64,000 bases of DNA from Bacteroidales bacterium (lineage in GTDB: Bacteria > Bacteroidota > Bacteroidia > Bacteroidales > Lentimicrobiaceae), in NCBI GenBank assembly GCA_016709025.1, contig JADJEQ010000046.1, forward strand, positions 186,001 to 250,000. Reading direction: 5' to 3'. This document shows positions 25,749-33,620 of the stretch, piece after piece. Made by a program: the position numbers and the translations under genes. The notes under the pieces are model-generated. The model was not told the DNA's origin and did not search any database. It worked only from the letters and a program-made list of their open reading frames with translations. Position 1 is the first letter of the stretch; each line of letters starts with the position of its first letter.

Positions 25749-26332
25749 CTACAGTCTCCTCAGTAACCGGTATTGTTTTGGCTGGTGGTAAAAGCCTTCG
25801 CATGGGAACCGACAAGGGTCTTATGAGTTTTCGCGGTAAACCCCTGGTGCAGTATTCCATTGACCTCCTTGGCCTTTTTTGTGATCGCATTCTGATCAGC
25901 AGCAACAACCAGGCATACAGTGCATTCGGATATGAAATTGTACCCGATCAAATGGAAGGCGCCGGGCCTATGGCCGGTATTTCAGCCTGTCTTTCAAACA
26001 GCAAAACTGAATTTAATCTCGTTCTTTCCTGCGATATGCCCCTGGCCGACCGGGTTATCTTTCAGACGCTGATTGATTTATCTGTTGGATATTCATTTGT
26101 TGTTCCGGTTGATTCTTTTGGCCGCATTGAACCGCTTTGTGCCATTTACAAAACGGATAGCCTGAAAATTATGCAGAAATTGCTGGCATCACAAAGCTAC
26201 AGGATGACAGAACTTTTCAGGTATGCCCCTGCCCGGATGGTAGCCCCTGAAGAATATCCCTTACCATATAACGGGAAGTGGTTTATGAACGTCAATACAA
26301 TCAGCGATTTTGAAATTGCCGGTAATCTCTGA
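25745..26332 (+). CDS. mobA: Molybdenum cofactor guanylyltransferase
   Basis: Attaches GMP to molybdopterin to form the guanine dinucleotide cofactor; cytoplasmic, 195 aa. The N-terminal GTP-binding motif is VLAGGKSLRMGTDKGL (residues 12-27), followed by YEIVPDQMEGAGPMAGISACL, LSCDMPLA (metal-binding Asp) and the C-terminal FMNVNTISDFE. It overlaps the preceding NTPase gene by four bases. Other moa/moe genes are not in the window. Possible clients of the cofactor pathway include the AOR homologue at 57993-59834, although AOR uses a bis-pterin without the nucleotide, so the link is only indirect. Confidence 0.92.
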   Translation: MTTVSSVTGIVLAGGKSLRMGTDKGLMSFRGKPLVQYSIDLLGLFCDRILISSNNQAYSAFGYEIVPDQMEGAGPMAGISACLSNSKTEFNLVLSCDMPLADRVIFQTLIDLSVGYSFVVPVDSFGRIEPLCAIYKTDSLKIMQKLLASQSYRMTELFRYAPARMVAPEEYPLPYNGKWFMNVNTISDFEIAGNL

Positions 26333-26402
26333 CATCTTCTGGCTGTAGCCTGTATTACAGTTTAGTTTGCTAATTTAGCCGACTAGAATTCATGCGAAAA
26401 TA

Positions 26403-27617
26403 TTGGTAAACGTGACTGTGAAAGAAGCTGATCATGTGATATTTAAATTGCCTGATGCCCGTTGGATGAAAGCGGCGGTTGCAGGTGGCCTTTGGGCGGC
26501 TTTCGAAATCATCATCGGCAGTTTCCTGCACAACCTGCGAATTCCGTTTGCCGGCAGTATCCTGGCTTCATTTGGCGTTGTTCTTATGATCTCATTTCAG
26601 CGTCTCTGGCCTGAAAAAGGGCTGGTTTGGCGGGCAGGCCTGATTTGTGCCCTGATGAAATCCATCTCGCCAAGTTCTTTGATATTAGGGCCGATGATTG
26701 GAATAATGACCGAAGCATTGCTTATAGAACTATCGATCAGAATTTTCGGACTCAACAAGGCAGGTTACCTGATCGGTGGTATTTTGGGTGTTTTGAGTGC
26801 ACTGGTCCATAAAGTATTAAGTATCCTGATTCTTTACGGCAATGATATTATAGAAGTCTATCTTAATATATACAGGTTTGCTGTAAAACAACTTGGTCTG
26901 CCCAATGCTGATCCCTGGCTTGTGGTCTTTGCTCTTGCCGGTGTGTATGTTATCGGGGGAATTATTGCTGCGACCATTGGAATTTCTATACCAATTCACG
27001 GAGACCCATCTGCTGAAGGCCTTATAAAGGATGGTAACCCAATAGAGCTTTCGCCTTTCAATGCTTCAGTTGGTAAATATTCGTTCCCGATGTTATTGCT
27101 CCACCTGGCTTCAGTCCCCCTGCTAATCATTCTTATCCTGAAAACCGGACTTCTTATTGGTTCTTCAGTTGTCCTTTTATGGGCGTTATTGCTTTACCTG
27201 AAATATCCTGGTGTATATAAGCGTTTCCGCAAGCCTGTATTATGGATACAATTTCTGATTATTACCCTGATTTCCACATTTTTCTGGGAGAAACATTGCG
27301 ATACTTTTCTCTGCTTTAGTATGGAAGGTCTTAGGGCCGGACTATCCATGAGCCTCAGGGCCGTGGTGGTAATCATGGCTTTTTCTGCTTTCAGCGTTGA
27401 ACTCCGGAATCCGGTAGTCAGGGTATTTCTCGAGAAAAAGGGGATGCGGAACCTCTATTTTGGAATATCCGTTGCTTTTGCTGCATTACCATACATGGTC
27501 GCTCAGATTCCCGGAGCCCGCCAACTTATCCGGCATCCCAGAACATCAGTTGCAAATGCATTGTTGAATGCCAGGCATTGGCTTTACCAACTTGAAATGA
27601 AAGAAAGACAAATCTGA
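26403..27617 (+). CDS. Polytopic membrane protein, possible ECF S/T-like fusion
   Basis: 404 aa with about ten hydrophobic helices; not assigned to a named family. The N-terminal part (residues 22-160, AFEIIIGSFLHNLRIPF and LILGPMIGIMTEALLIEL) looks like an energy-coupling-factor S component. The C-terminal part (about 225-395, LCFSMEGLRAGLSMSLRAVV, then an amphipathic segment with PGARQLIRHPRTS) recalls CbiQ/EcfT. The frame opens with TTG (26403) or GTG (26412); no in-frame ATG is available before residue 22, and a five-codon ATG frame (26392-26409) overlaps it. It follows mobA by 70 bases. Substrate unknown; no ABC ATPase is nearby. Confidence 0.6.
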   Translation: MVNVTVKEADHVIFKLPDARWMKAAVAGGLWAAFEIIIGSFLHNLRIPFAGSILASFGVVLMISFQRLWPEKGLVWRAGLICALMKSISPSSLILGPMIGIMTEALLIELSIRIFGLNKAGYLIGGILGVLSALVHKVLSILILYGNDIIEVYLNIYRFAVKQLGLPNADPWLVVFALAGVYVIGGIIAATIGISIPIHGDPSAEGLIKDGNPIELSPFNASVGKYSFPMLLLHLASVPLLIILILKTGLLIGSSVVLLWALLLYLKYPGVYKRFRKPVLWIQFLIITLISTFFWEKHCDTFLCFSMEGLRAGLSMSLRAVVVIMAFSAFSVELRNPVVRVFLEKKGMRNLYFGISVAFAALPYMVAQIPGARQLIRHPRTSVANALLNARHWLYQLEMKERQI

Positions 27618-27618
27618 T

Positions 27619-27648
27619 TGGTATTGAAAGTTGCCGGACTATCTTTGT
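27619..27648 (+). promoter_or_regulatory. Promoter of tatC
   Basis: TTG (27619-27621), 19 bases, TATCTTTG (27641-27648). A good consensus match, with a leader of about 55 bases before the ATG at 27709. Confidence 0.55.
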
Positions 27649-27708
27649 TACACAATGTCAGCAAGTCGTTCAGATTGTTTATTTTTGAGCCTTTAATTAT
27701 AACCGGAT

Positions 27709-28551
27709 ATGTCCGAAGTGCTGACAAATAAAAAGAATCATCCTGCGCCTGAACCGGAAGTTGAAATGTCATTCTGGGATCATATCGATGCGCTACGAGG
27801 TCATCTTTTCCGGTCTGCCATCGCTATTGTGGTACTTGCAATAGCTGCTTTTTTAAACAGGGAATTCATCTTTGATAAAATCATTCTGGCCCCGAAAGAC
27901 TCAGGGTTTATCACCAATCGTTTCTTTTGCAGGATAGGTGAATGGATGAATATGCCTTCCATTTGTCCCGGCGATCTTGATCTTAAAATAATAAATATCA
28001 ATCTTTCCGGGCAATTTACTACCCACATGTACATCAGTTTTTTTACCGGGTTGATTGTGTCAGCACCATATATTATCTGGGAGGTCTGGCGTTTTATAAA
28101 ACCTGCTTTGTATGAAAAGGAACGAAAACATTCGTCTGGCGCAGTCCTTAGTATGTCAGTACTTTTTATCCTTGGTGTACTATTCAGCTATTTTCTCGTA
28201 GTCCCGCTAACACTGAGCTTCTTTGGTTCATACCAGGTAAGTGATGCTGTAAACAATCAGATAGCTCTTTCCTCCTACATCAGCACAGTTGTTTCAGTAA
28301 CTTTTTCTTTGGGTGTGGTATTTGAGTTGCCGGTATTTGTCTTATTCCTGACCAAAGTAGGAATTATTACACCGGAATTTCTGAAGCGAAACCGCAAATA
28401 TACCCTGATAATTCTGCTTACCATAGCTGCTATAATCACGCCACCCGACATTGTAAGCCAGATTCTCGTTACGATTCCACTATATGCTCTTTACGAACTG
28501 AGCATTCTGGTATCGATGCGGATAAGTAAGCGTAACCAAAGGAAAGAGTAA
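27709..28551 (+). CDS. tatC: Twin-arginine translocase subunit TatC
   Basis: Core receptor of the Tat system that exports folded proteins; inner membrane, 280 aa with six helices. EMSFWDHIDALRGHLFRSA is the family N-terminal motif (the usual xFxxHLxELRxR). The helix pairs around FTGLIVSAPYIIWEVWRFIKPALYEKERK (with the conserved Trp and Phe-x-x-Pro-Ala-Leu) and FELPVFVLFLTKVGIITPEFLKRNRKY follow. A loop of about 30 residues with two Cys (CRIGEW, MPSICPGD) lies in the first periplasmic region, typical of Bacteroidota TatC. tatA is not in this window. A Tat substrate candidate is encoded at 57322-57990. Confidence 0.95.
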   Translation: MSEVLTNKKNHPAPEPEVEMSFWDHIDALRGHLFRSAIAIVVLAIAAFLNREFIFDKIILAPKDSGFITNRFFCRIGEWMNMPSICPGDLDLKIININLSGQFTTHMYISFFTGLIVSAPYIIWEVWRFIKPALYEKERKHSSGAVLSMSVLFILGVLFSYFLVVPLTLSFFGSYQVSDAVNNQIALSSYISTVVSVTFSLGVVFELPVFVLFLTKVGIITPEFLKRNRKYTLIILLTIAAIITPPDIVSQILVTIPLYALYELSILVSMRISKRNQRKE

Positions 28552-28607
28552 TCTGTAACCTTTTTTCTGCCTTTGCGTCAAACTTTCCGAACAACAACAA
28601 AAATATC

Positions 28608-29141
28608 ATGGCAGAAACAAAATTATACCGGTCCTTTCACGGAAGGGTAATCGGTGGGGTGGCCGGCGGACTGGCCGACTTCTTTGGGATGGATCCCACA
28701 ATTGTAAGGCTTATTTTCGTTTTGCTGGCCGTTTTTGGCGGAGGCGGAGTACTTCTGTATATTATACTATGGATTGTGCTGCCTGAGAAAAACGCATTCA
28801 ACTCCTACAATGCTAACAGCGCAAACAACGCGCCATTCAATCCTACGTCAACTCCTGGGAATAGCACCAGCGGCGTTGGTGAAGCCTTTGAAGGATTCGG
28901 AAACACGCAACAGAAATCAAATCCTGAACCAGATATGGCATCCAAACGGAAATTTGAAGGCAGTCTTATCGGTGGCCTGGTACTGATTCTTATCGGAGTC
29001 TTTTTTCTTGCAGATAAATTCATTCCTAATATCAGTTTCGGAGATTTCTGGCCATTACTGCTGGTTGTAGTGGGTATGGTTTTGATATTCAACAGTTTAC
29101 CTGGTAAAAATAAAAACCGCGAAGAGGGCGGTGAGGTTTAA
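28608..29141 (+). CDS. PspC domain-containing membrane protein
   Basis: 177 aa. The PspC domain is at residues 3-60 (LYRSFHGRVIGGVAGGLADFFGMDPTIVRL, then a helix ending in LWIVLPEK). An Asn/Ser/Pro-rich linker (NSYNANSANNAPFNPTS and following) leads to a C-terminal pair of membrane helices (GLVLILIGVFFLADKF; LLLVVVGMVLIF) of LiaI/DUF5668 type. It is 32 bases upstream of a LiaF-like protein gene, and the pair is probably an operon for envelope-stress sensing. No regulator gene is adjacent, unlike the PadR-linked PspC at 22159. Confidence 0.88.
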   Translation: MAETKLYRSFHGRVIGGVAGGLADFFGMDPTIVRLIFVLLAVFGGGGVLLYIILWIVLPEKNAFNSYNANSANNAPFNPTSTPGNSTSGVGEAFEGFGNTQQKSNPEPDMASKRKFEGSLIGGLVLILIGVFFLADKFIPNISFGDFWPLLLVVVGMVLIFNSLPGKNKNREEGGEV

Positions 29142-29173
29142 TATTTCCAACGTTACACTTAAAGCAAAAACCC

Positions 29174-30112
29174 ATGAGCTATCGTAAAATATTCTGGGGA
29201 GTCGTCCTCGTTCTGATCGGAATACTCTTTATTCTGAAAAATGTCGGTGTCATCTTTTTCGATTGGATGACCATCTGGCGACTCTGGCCTTTGATCCTGA
29301 TCCTTTGGGGTATTTCGTTAATCCCTGTCAAGGATTATCTGAAACTTATTTTCTCTGTTGTCGCTATCGGACTCTCATTTTTGCTGGTAAGCAGGTACGA
29401 CAAAACCGGATATTACAGTTTTGGCTGGGATGGTAACAACCGGAGCTATGAAAAAAACTGGGATGATGGCGACTGGAAAGAAGGAACAGATGAGCAGGAG
29501 CTTTTTCAATCTTATGATTCCGGGATACAACGGGTTCAGCTTAATCTTGAAGCAGCTGCCGGTGATTTCAGACTCAATGATACTTCACCCTCTGATAAAC
29601 TCCTCACCTTCAGAAAAAAGGGAAATATTGGCAACTATAGCATGACATCTGATGATGATAGTACTGTCAGGACAATAAACCTCAAGATTGAAGATTCAAA
29701 AGTAAAGTTTCATAATCAGGGTATGCGTGTTGAGCTCGGGTTGAATCCAAAGCCAGTCTGGGACTTTAACTTAGATATTGGAGCCGCCAGCATCAATTTC
29801 GATTTGAGCAAGTATAAAATAGGCAAGCTCAGTATTGATGGAGGCGCTTCTTCCATAGAAATGAAACTTGGTGACCTGAGCGAACTCACCGAAGTAGATA
29901 TTGCTGCAGGAGCATCTTCCATCAATATATCGATTCCTGAAAGTGCTGGCGCCGAACTGAAAACAGAAACTGTTCTTTCAAGCCGGAATTTTAAAGGTTT
30001 TAAAAAGGTAAGCGATGGCTTGTTCAGAACCGAAAATTTTAACGATGCTGCCAAAAAAATAACAATAAGTATTGATGCCGGCGTTTCGAGCATCGATGTT
30101 AACAGGTATTAG
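29174..30112 (+). CDS. LiaF-like membrane protein with toast-rack-type C-terminus
   Basis: 312 aa. Four hydrophobic segments occupy residues 1-75 (LiaI/LiaF-like N-terminus: ILIGILFILKNVGVIFFDW; LWPLILILWGISLIPV). An acidic Trp/Asp-rich linker follows, and then a repetitive beta region (SIEMKLGDLSELTEVDIA, and ASSIN, ASSIE, VSSIDV repeats), as in the beta-helical C-termini of LiaF/DUF2154 proteins. It is likely the partner of the upstream PspC protein. Specific function not known. Confidence 0.78.
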   Translation: MSYRKIFWGVVLVLIGILFILKNVGVIFFDWMTIWRLWPLILILWGISLIPVKDYLKLIFSVVAIGLSFLLVSRYDKTGYYSFGWDGNNRSYEKNWDDGDWKEGTDEQELFQSYDSGIQRVQLNLEAAAGDFRLNDTSPSDKLLTFRKKGNIGNYSMTSDDDSTVRTINLKIEDSKVKFHNQGMRVELGLNPKPVWDFNLDIGAASINFDLSKYKIGKLSIDGGASSIEMKLGDLSELTEVDIAAGASSINISIPESAGAELKTETVLSSRNFKGFKKVSDGLFRTENFNDAAKKITISIDAGVSSIDVNRY

Positions 30113-30125
30113 AAAATCTTTAAAT

Positions 30126-30160
30126 AGAAACGCCGGATCTGAATAAGGTCCGGCGTTTCT
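30126..30160 (+). terminator. Terminator hairpin between convergent genes
   Basis: AGAAACGCCGGA (30126-30137) pairs perfectly with TCCGGCGTTTCT (30149-30160) around an 11-base loop, followed by GTTT. It lies 13 bases after the LiaF-like stop and 15 bases from the end of the convergent hydrolase gene, and could serve both. Confidence 0.8.
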
Positions 30161-30175
30161 GTTTACAGCCTGGAT

Positions 30176-30976
30176 TCAATCATTCGCACCTTCTGCAATT
30201 GAACATTCCTTTCCCAGAAACACGCTGAACAACCTGCACAACTCGTTTGGAGAATCGGCATGCACCCAATGAGAAGCACCTGCAATAATCTGTACTTTGG
30301 CAGCCGGAAAATTTTTATAAATCAACGGAAGATCGGCATCAATGATATAATCCGACTTGCCACCTTTAATAAAAAGGGTAGGACCGGTAAATTTGCTGCT
30401 GCTTTCAATACCCTCAAATACATAATCCATATTGGCGCTGATGGCAGGCAGGTTTAGTCTCCAATCGAAAGTATACCTTGTTTTCCGGTAAAGGTTTTTC
30501 ATAACGAAAAGCCTGATTCTTTTATCCGGAATGCTGTTTTCCAGCAGGGCTTCAACCTCTTCACGCGTGCTGACTGCTTCGAAATTTACAGCCATCATGG
30601 CGCTGATCATATCGAAATGAACGTTTCGACCGGGGTATTTTCGCATACTGATGTCGACGATTGCCAGTTTGTCAATCATTTCAGGATACTCAAGTGCAAA
30701 GGTCATGGCTACTTTTCCACCCATGGAGTGTCCGATGATCATCGGTTTTTTCAGTTCGTGCTCCTCAATAAATTCGAGTAAGTCGTCGGCCATGGCGGCA
30801 TAGTTGAACGTAGGACTGTGTGGAGATTGCCCGTGGTTACGCATATCCGGAATATAGACAGAGAATTTTTCGGCCAGTCTCTTGCCCAGGGTGACCCAGT
30901 TATCCGAAATTCCAAAAATCCCGTGAAGGATGATCAGTGGCTGGCCTTCGCCAAAGTGACGGTAGAAGAGTTTCAT
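30176..30976 (-). CDS. Alpha/beta-fold hydrolase (YbfF-like)
   Basis: 266 aa, cytoplasmic. The oxyanion-hole motif is LIILHGIFGISDNW, the nucleophile elbow GHSMGGKVAM, the acid Asp is in FIKGGKSDYI, and the His is in AGASHWVHADSP. The HGIFGISDNW and DMRNHGQSPHSPTFNY segments closely resemble E. coli YbfF-type esterases. The physiological substrate is unknown. The start ATG at 30976 is followed at once, on the upstream side, by short tandem repeats, so its promoter must lie within or beyond them. Confidence 0.88.
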   Translation of the reverse strand: MKLFYRHFGEGQPLIILHGIFGISDNWVTLGKRLAEKFSVYIPDMRNHGQSPHSPTFNYAAMADDLLEFIEEHELKKPMIIGHSMGGKVAMTFALEYPEMIDKLAIVDISMRKYPGRNVHFDMISAMMAVNFEAVSTREEVEALLENSIPDKRIRLFVMKNLYRKTRYTFDWRLNLPAISANMDYVFEGIESSSKFTGPTLFIKGGKSDYIIDADLPLIYKNFPAAKVQIIAGASHWVHADSPNELCRLFSVFLGKECSIAEGAND

Positions 30977-30980
30977 TGAC

Positions 30981-31056
30981 TAAAGTACAAAGTTTAAAGT
31001 AAAAAGTTTCAGGGTTACAGGGTTGCAGAATTTCAGAATTTCAGATTTCAGGGTTT
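30981..31056. repeat. Heptamer then octamer array upstream of hydrolase
   Basis: Four 7-mers (TAAAGTA, CAAAGTT and similar, 30981-31008) are followed by five 8-mers of type CAGRRTTT/CAGGGTTA up to about 31056. The array then runs into the first 77-bp repeat copy. Confidence 0.7.
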
Positions 31057-31128
31057 AAAGGGTGGCCCAGTGAAAAAGAGCTTCCGGCTCCCCCTCGCCA
31101 TTTGGAGATGGGGTTGGGGGGTGAGGTT
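31052..31128 (+). repeat. 77-bp dispersed repeat, copy 1
   Basis: Matches copy 2 (31187-31263) at 75 of 77 positions; the core GGCTCCCCCTCGCC is followed by a G-rich tail. Reading frames across it (31070-31339 and 31102-31410) merely translate the repeat and are not genes. Confidence 0.85.
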
Positions 31129-31129
31129 G

Positions 31130-31176
31130 CAGGGTTACAGAATTTCAGATTTCAGGGTCTCAGAATTTCAGGGTTT
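31130..31176 (+). repeat. Octanucleotide array, unit CAGRRTTT
   Basis: Units CAGGGTTA, CAGAATTT, CAGGGTCT, CAGAATTT and CAGGGTTT in phase, with one 7-base unit (CAGATTT), between the two 77-bp copies. The same family lies at 62626-62670. Confidence 0.75.
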
Positions 31177-31186
31177 AAAGTTAACA

Positions 31187-31263
31187 GGTTTAAAGGGTGG
31201 TCCAGTGAAAAAGAGCTTCCGGCTCCCCCTCGCCACTTGGAGATGGGGTTGGGGGGTGAGGTT
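31187..31263 (+). repeat. 77-bp dispersed repeat, copy 2
   Basis: Two mismatches against copy 1. A 45-bp inverted third copy lies at 62672-62716. After this copy the sequence GAGGTTTCAGGGTTTGGGGGT partly repeats the tail. Confidence 0.85.
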
Positions 31264-31360
31264 TCAGGGTTTGGGGGTGAGGTTTCAGGGTTTCAGAATT
31301 TCACCAAACCCCAATTTTCAATTTTCCAAAGCCCTTTAAAGCCTGACAGGCTGGCCTTCC

Positions 31361-31391
31361 CCTTGTCCCCATTTCTCCTGGTCTCCTTGTC
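31361..31391 (-). repeat. Inverted member of the GACNRRGR octamer family
   Basis: On the minus strand reads as four 8-mers (GACAAGGA, GACCAGGA, GAAATGGG, GACAAGGG), the same family as the array at 4471-4658. Confidence 0.65.
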
Positions 31392-31424
31392 TGCAATGTC
31401 GAAGACGTAAATTACCCGGTTAAT

Positions 31425-31522
31425 CCCATGCCCCATGCCCCATGCCCCATGCCCCATGCTCTTTGCCCTGAGCCCTGTGCCCGATGCTCTGTGCCCTGAG
31501 CTCTGTGCTCTGTACCCTGTGC
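31425..31522 (-). repeat. Heptanucleotide array of 14 units ending at the pdxJ stop
   Basis: Fourteen 7-mers in perfect phase: five identical CCCATGC units, then nine variants such as CCTGAGC and TCTGTGC. The last ends two bases before the pdxJ stop codon (31525-31527, minus strand). Read on the minus strand it is the same GRGCNYR family as at 7950-8012 and 8089-8144. Confidence 0.9.
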
Positions 31523-31524
31523 CA

Positions 31525-32253
31525 TCAGGCCGGCAGCCATGGTTTCAATTCGCGAAGGTAAAGTTGAATCGTAGTTTCCATACCATAATACAAAGCATCT
31601 GCAATCAGGGCATGACCAATTGAAACCTCCTTCAGGGCAGGAATTTTTTGTGTAAAGTACCTCAGGTTATCCAGGTTCAGGTCGTGGCCTCCATTCAGTT
31701 CAAGCCCGCAGGTTATTGCCTCTTCTGAAGCAGCTATAAATGGTTCAATGGCCCTTTCCCTGTCTTTGAGATACCCGGCTGCATAGCTTTCAGTGTAAAG
31801 TTCAATCCGTTCGGTGCCGGTTGCAGCTGCGCCTGCCACCATGCGTGGATCGGGATCCACAAAAATGGATGTACGGATACCATACTTGTGAAACTCATTG
31901 ATAATTTCAGACAGGAATTTCCGGTGGGTAATAGTATCCCACCCATGATTAGAGGTCAGGGCATCATGTGCATCAGGGACGAGTGTTACCTGCGCTGGCT
32001 TCACTGCGATAACCAGATCAATAAAAGCCGGCTCAGGATTGCCTTCTATATTGAATTCAGTGGTAACCAGAGGCTTAAGGTCATAAACATCCTGATAGCG
32101 GATATGCCGTTCATCCGGCCTTGGATGTACTGTTATTCCCTGAGCGCCAAATCTTTCGCAATCAATGGCAGCTTTTAGTACATCAGGAAGGTTGCCTCCC
32201 CTGGCGTTTCTCAGGGTTGCAATTTTATTTATATTTACACTTAATTTCGTCAT
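31525..32253 (-). CDS. pdxJ: Pyridoxine 5'-phosphate synthase
   Basis: Condenses 1-deoxyxylulose 5-phosphate with 3-amino-2-oxopropyl phosphate to make pyridoxine 5'-phosphate (vitamin B6); cytoplasmic, 242 aa, the normal length. Signatures: MTKLSVNINKIATLRNARGG, GAQGITVHPRPDERHI, FNIEGNP, QVTLVPDAHDALTSNHGWD, VDPDP, ELYTESYA, GLELNGGHDLNLDNL and EVSIGHALIADALYYG. No other B6 gene is adjacent. A TACCTTTG box lies 17 bases upstream of its start. Confidence 0.97.
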   Translation of the reverse strand: MTKLSVNINKIATLRNARGGNLPDVLKAAIDCERFGAQGITVHPRPDERHIRYQDVYDLKPLVTTEFNIEGNPEPAFIDLVIAVKPAQVTLVPDAHDALTSNHGWDTITHRKFLSEIINEFHKYGIRTSIFVDPDPRMVAGAAATGTERIELYTESYAAGYLKDRERAIEPFIAASEEAITCGLELNGGHDLNLDNLRYFTQKIPALKEVSIGHALIADALYYGMETTIQLYLRELKPWLPA

Positions 32254-32270
32254 AACCTGTTTTTAATGTG

Positions 32271-32278
32271 CAAAGGTA
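32271..32278 (-). promoter_or_regulatory. -7 element of pdxJ
   Basis: Minus strand TACCTTTG, matching TAnnTTTG, 17 bases before the start codon. No clear -33 box. Confidence 0.4.
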
Positions 32279-32320
32279 TTAATTTAACTGTCAGAAGGGC
32301 AGGAGGCATAGGATAGCAAC

Positions 32321-32779
32321 ATGCGAAGAAACCGGATGTTTATGAGAAACACAGTATTTTTCCTGCTACTTTTCCTGGTAGCATGCTCCGGCAGTAACTC
32401 CGGGAGGGATATGCAGGCTTTAAAACAGGAAATTGAAGACACCGAACTCGCCTTTTCCCGTATGGCAGTCGACAGCGGCATTGAGGCTGCTTTCAGGGCT
32501 TATGCTGCACCAGATGCCGTTATGAAGCGGGGAAACCGGCTTATTTCTGGATATGACTCTGTGGTTGATTACCTTGACAAAAACAGGCAGAAAGGTGCTG
32601 AACTCTCCTGGACACCCGATTTTATCTCCGTTTCGCAATCAGGGGATCTGGCATACACCTATGGAGGGTATGTCTATACTTTTCCTGATTCATCCGGCGT
32701 TATACATAAACAGGAAGGTTTTTTCCATACGGTATGGAAACGACAGCCCGATGGGAAGTGGAAATTTGTCTGGGACTAA
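32321..32779 (+). CDS. Lipoprotein with SnoaL/DUF4440-like domain
   Basis: 152 aa. An N-terminal signal with lipobox (FLLLFLVACSGS) predicts a lipid-anchored protein; in-frame ATGs at 32336 and 32342 give more normal signal lengths than 32321. The mature part (ELAFSRMAVDSGIEAAFRAYAAPDAVM, GYDSVVDYLDK, YTYGGYVYTFPDSSG, FFHTVWKRQPDGKWKFVWD) has the cone-shaped NTF2/SnoaL pattern of DUF4440 proteins. Enzymatic activity is unproven. It lies divergent from pdxJ with only about 65 bases between starts. Two GTAAAAA heptamers follow its stop. Confidence 0.82.
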   Translation: MRRNRMFMRNTVFFLLLFLVACSGSNSGRDMQALKQEIEDTELAFSRMAVDSGIEAAFRAYAAPDAVMKRGNRLISGYDSVVDYLDKNRQKGAELSWTPDFISVSQSGDLAYTYGGYVYTFPDSSGVIHKQEGFFHTVWKRQPDGKWKFVWD

Positions 32780-32948
32780 GGTCAGGTAAAAAGTAAAAAT
32801 ACCTGTTAACATGGAAACGTTCATTCCTTTCAATGCGGATTTTAGGTTCGACATAGCAAAAAGGAGAATAATTTCACCGGAAATTACCTTTTCCGGCCCA
32901 CGATTGTTAATTGATTAAGTTTGTACCTGAAACTCTTATTGTTGTTTT

Positions 32949-33611
32949 ATGTTAGCCAAAGAACTGATCAGCGATACCATAATGCCGCTAAAGACCTCTG
33001 ACAGTGGCCTGATCGCACTTAACTGGATGGAAGAGTTCAGGGTATCGCACCTGCCCATTGTGAATGATTCTGATTTTCTCGGGTTAATCTCAGAATCAGA
33101 TATTTATGAAATGAATAGTTATGAGGAGCCACTGGGAAACCATGTCCTGTCACTTTACAAACCATATGTTACTGAAAACCAGCATGTATACGATGTAATC
33201 AGGCAGGTTTATGAACAAAAACTGACCCTGATACCTGTTGTAGATGATAAGAGTAAATACCTTGGATCTATTACCCTTCAATGTCTGGTAAAGTATTTTG
33301 CCCGGCTGGCAGCTGTTGATAATCCAGGTGGAATTATCGTGCTGGAAATGGGCATCCGCGATTATTCACTGAGTGAAATAGCCCGTATTGTTGAATCCTG
33401 TGATGCCAGCATATTAAGCCTTTATGTTACCACCCTGCCCGATTCCACACGAATGGAGGTTACCATTAAAATAAACCGAATGGATATAGGCCCTGTAATT
33501 CAAACATTTATCAGATTTGACTACCTGGTAAAGGCTTCGTTTTTCGAAGGTGAACTTAACGAAACTCTGAAGGATCGTTACGACTCCCTCATGAAATACC
33601 TCGATATCTGA
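32949..33611 (+). CDS. CBS-domain pair protein
   Basis: 220 aa. Two CBS motifs fill residues 1-125 (SDTIMPLKTSDSGLIALNWM; HLPIVNDSDFLGLISESDIYE; LTLIPVVDDKSKYLGSITLQ), and an ACT-like region follows (ILEMGIRDYSLSEIARIVES and TMEVTIKIN-like strands). CBS pairs bind adenosine nucleotides or S-adenosylmethionine and act as regulators. It is 9 bases upstream of the D15-like barrel gene and is part of the pdxJ-nadK-uppS-bamA neighbourhood conserved in Bacteroidota. Precise target unknown. A TAAGTTTG box at 32916-32923 is a possible promoter element. Confidence 0.86.
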   Translation: MLAKELISDTIMPLKTSDSGLIALNWMEEFRVSHLPIVNDSDFLGLISESDIYEMNSYEEPLGNHVLSLYKPYVTENQHVYDVIRQVYEQKLTLIPVVDDKSKYLGSITLQCLVKYFARLAAVDNPGGIIVLEMGIRDYSLSEIARIVESCDASILSLYVTTLPDSTRMEVTIKINRMDIGPVIQTFIRFDYLVKASFFEGELNETLKDRYDSLMKYLDI

Positions 33612-33620
33612 CAGCATCTC

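Noticed and set aside
31070..31410. Open frames across the 77-bp repeats
   Set aside because: They only translate the repeat copies (W-R-W-G-W-G and L-P-L patterns occur twice), have no domain, and two frames are equally open.
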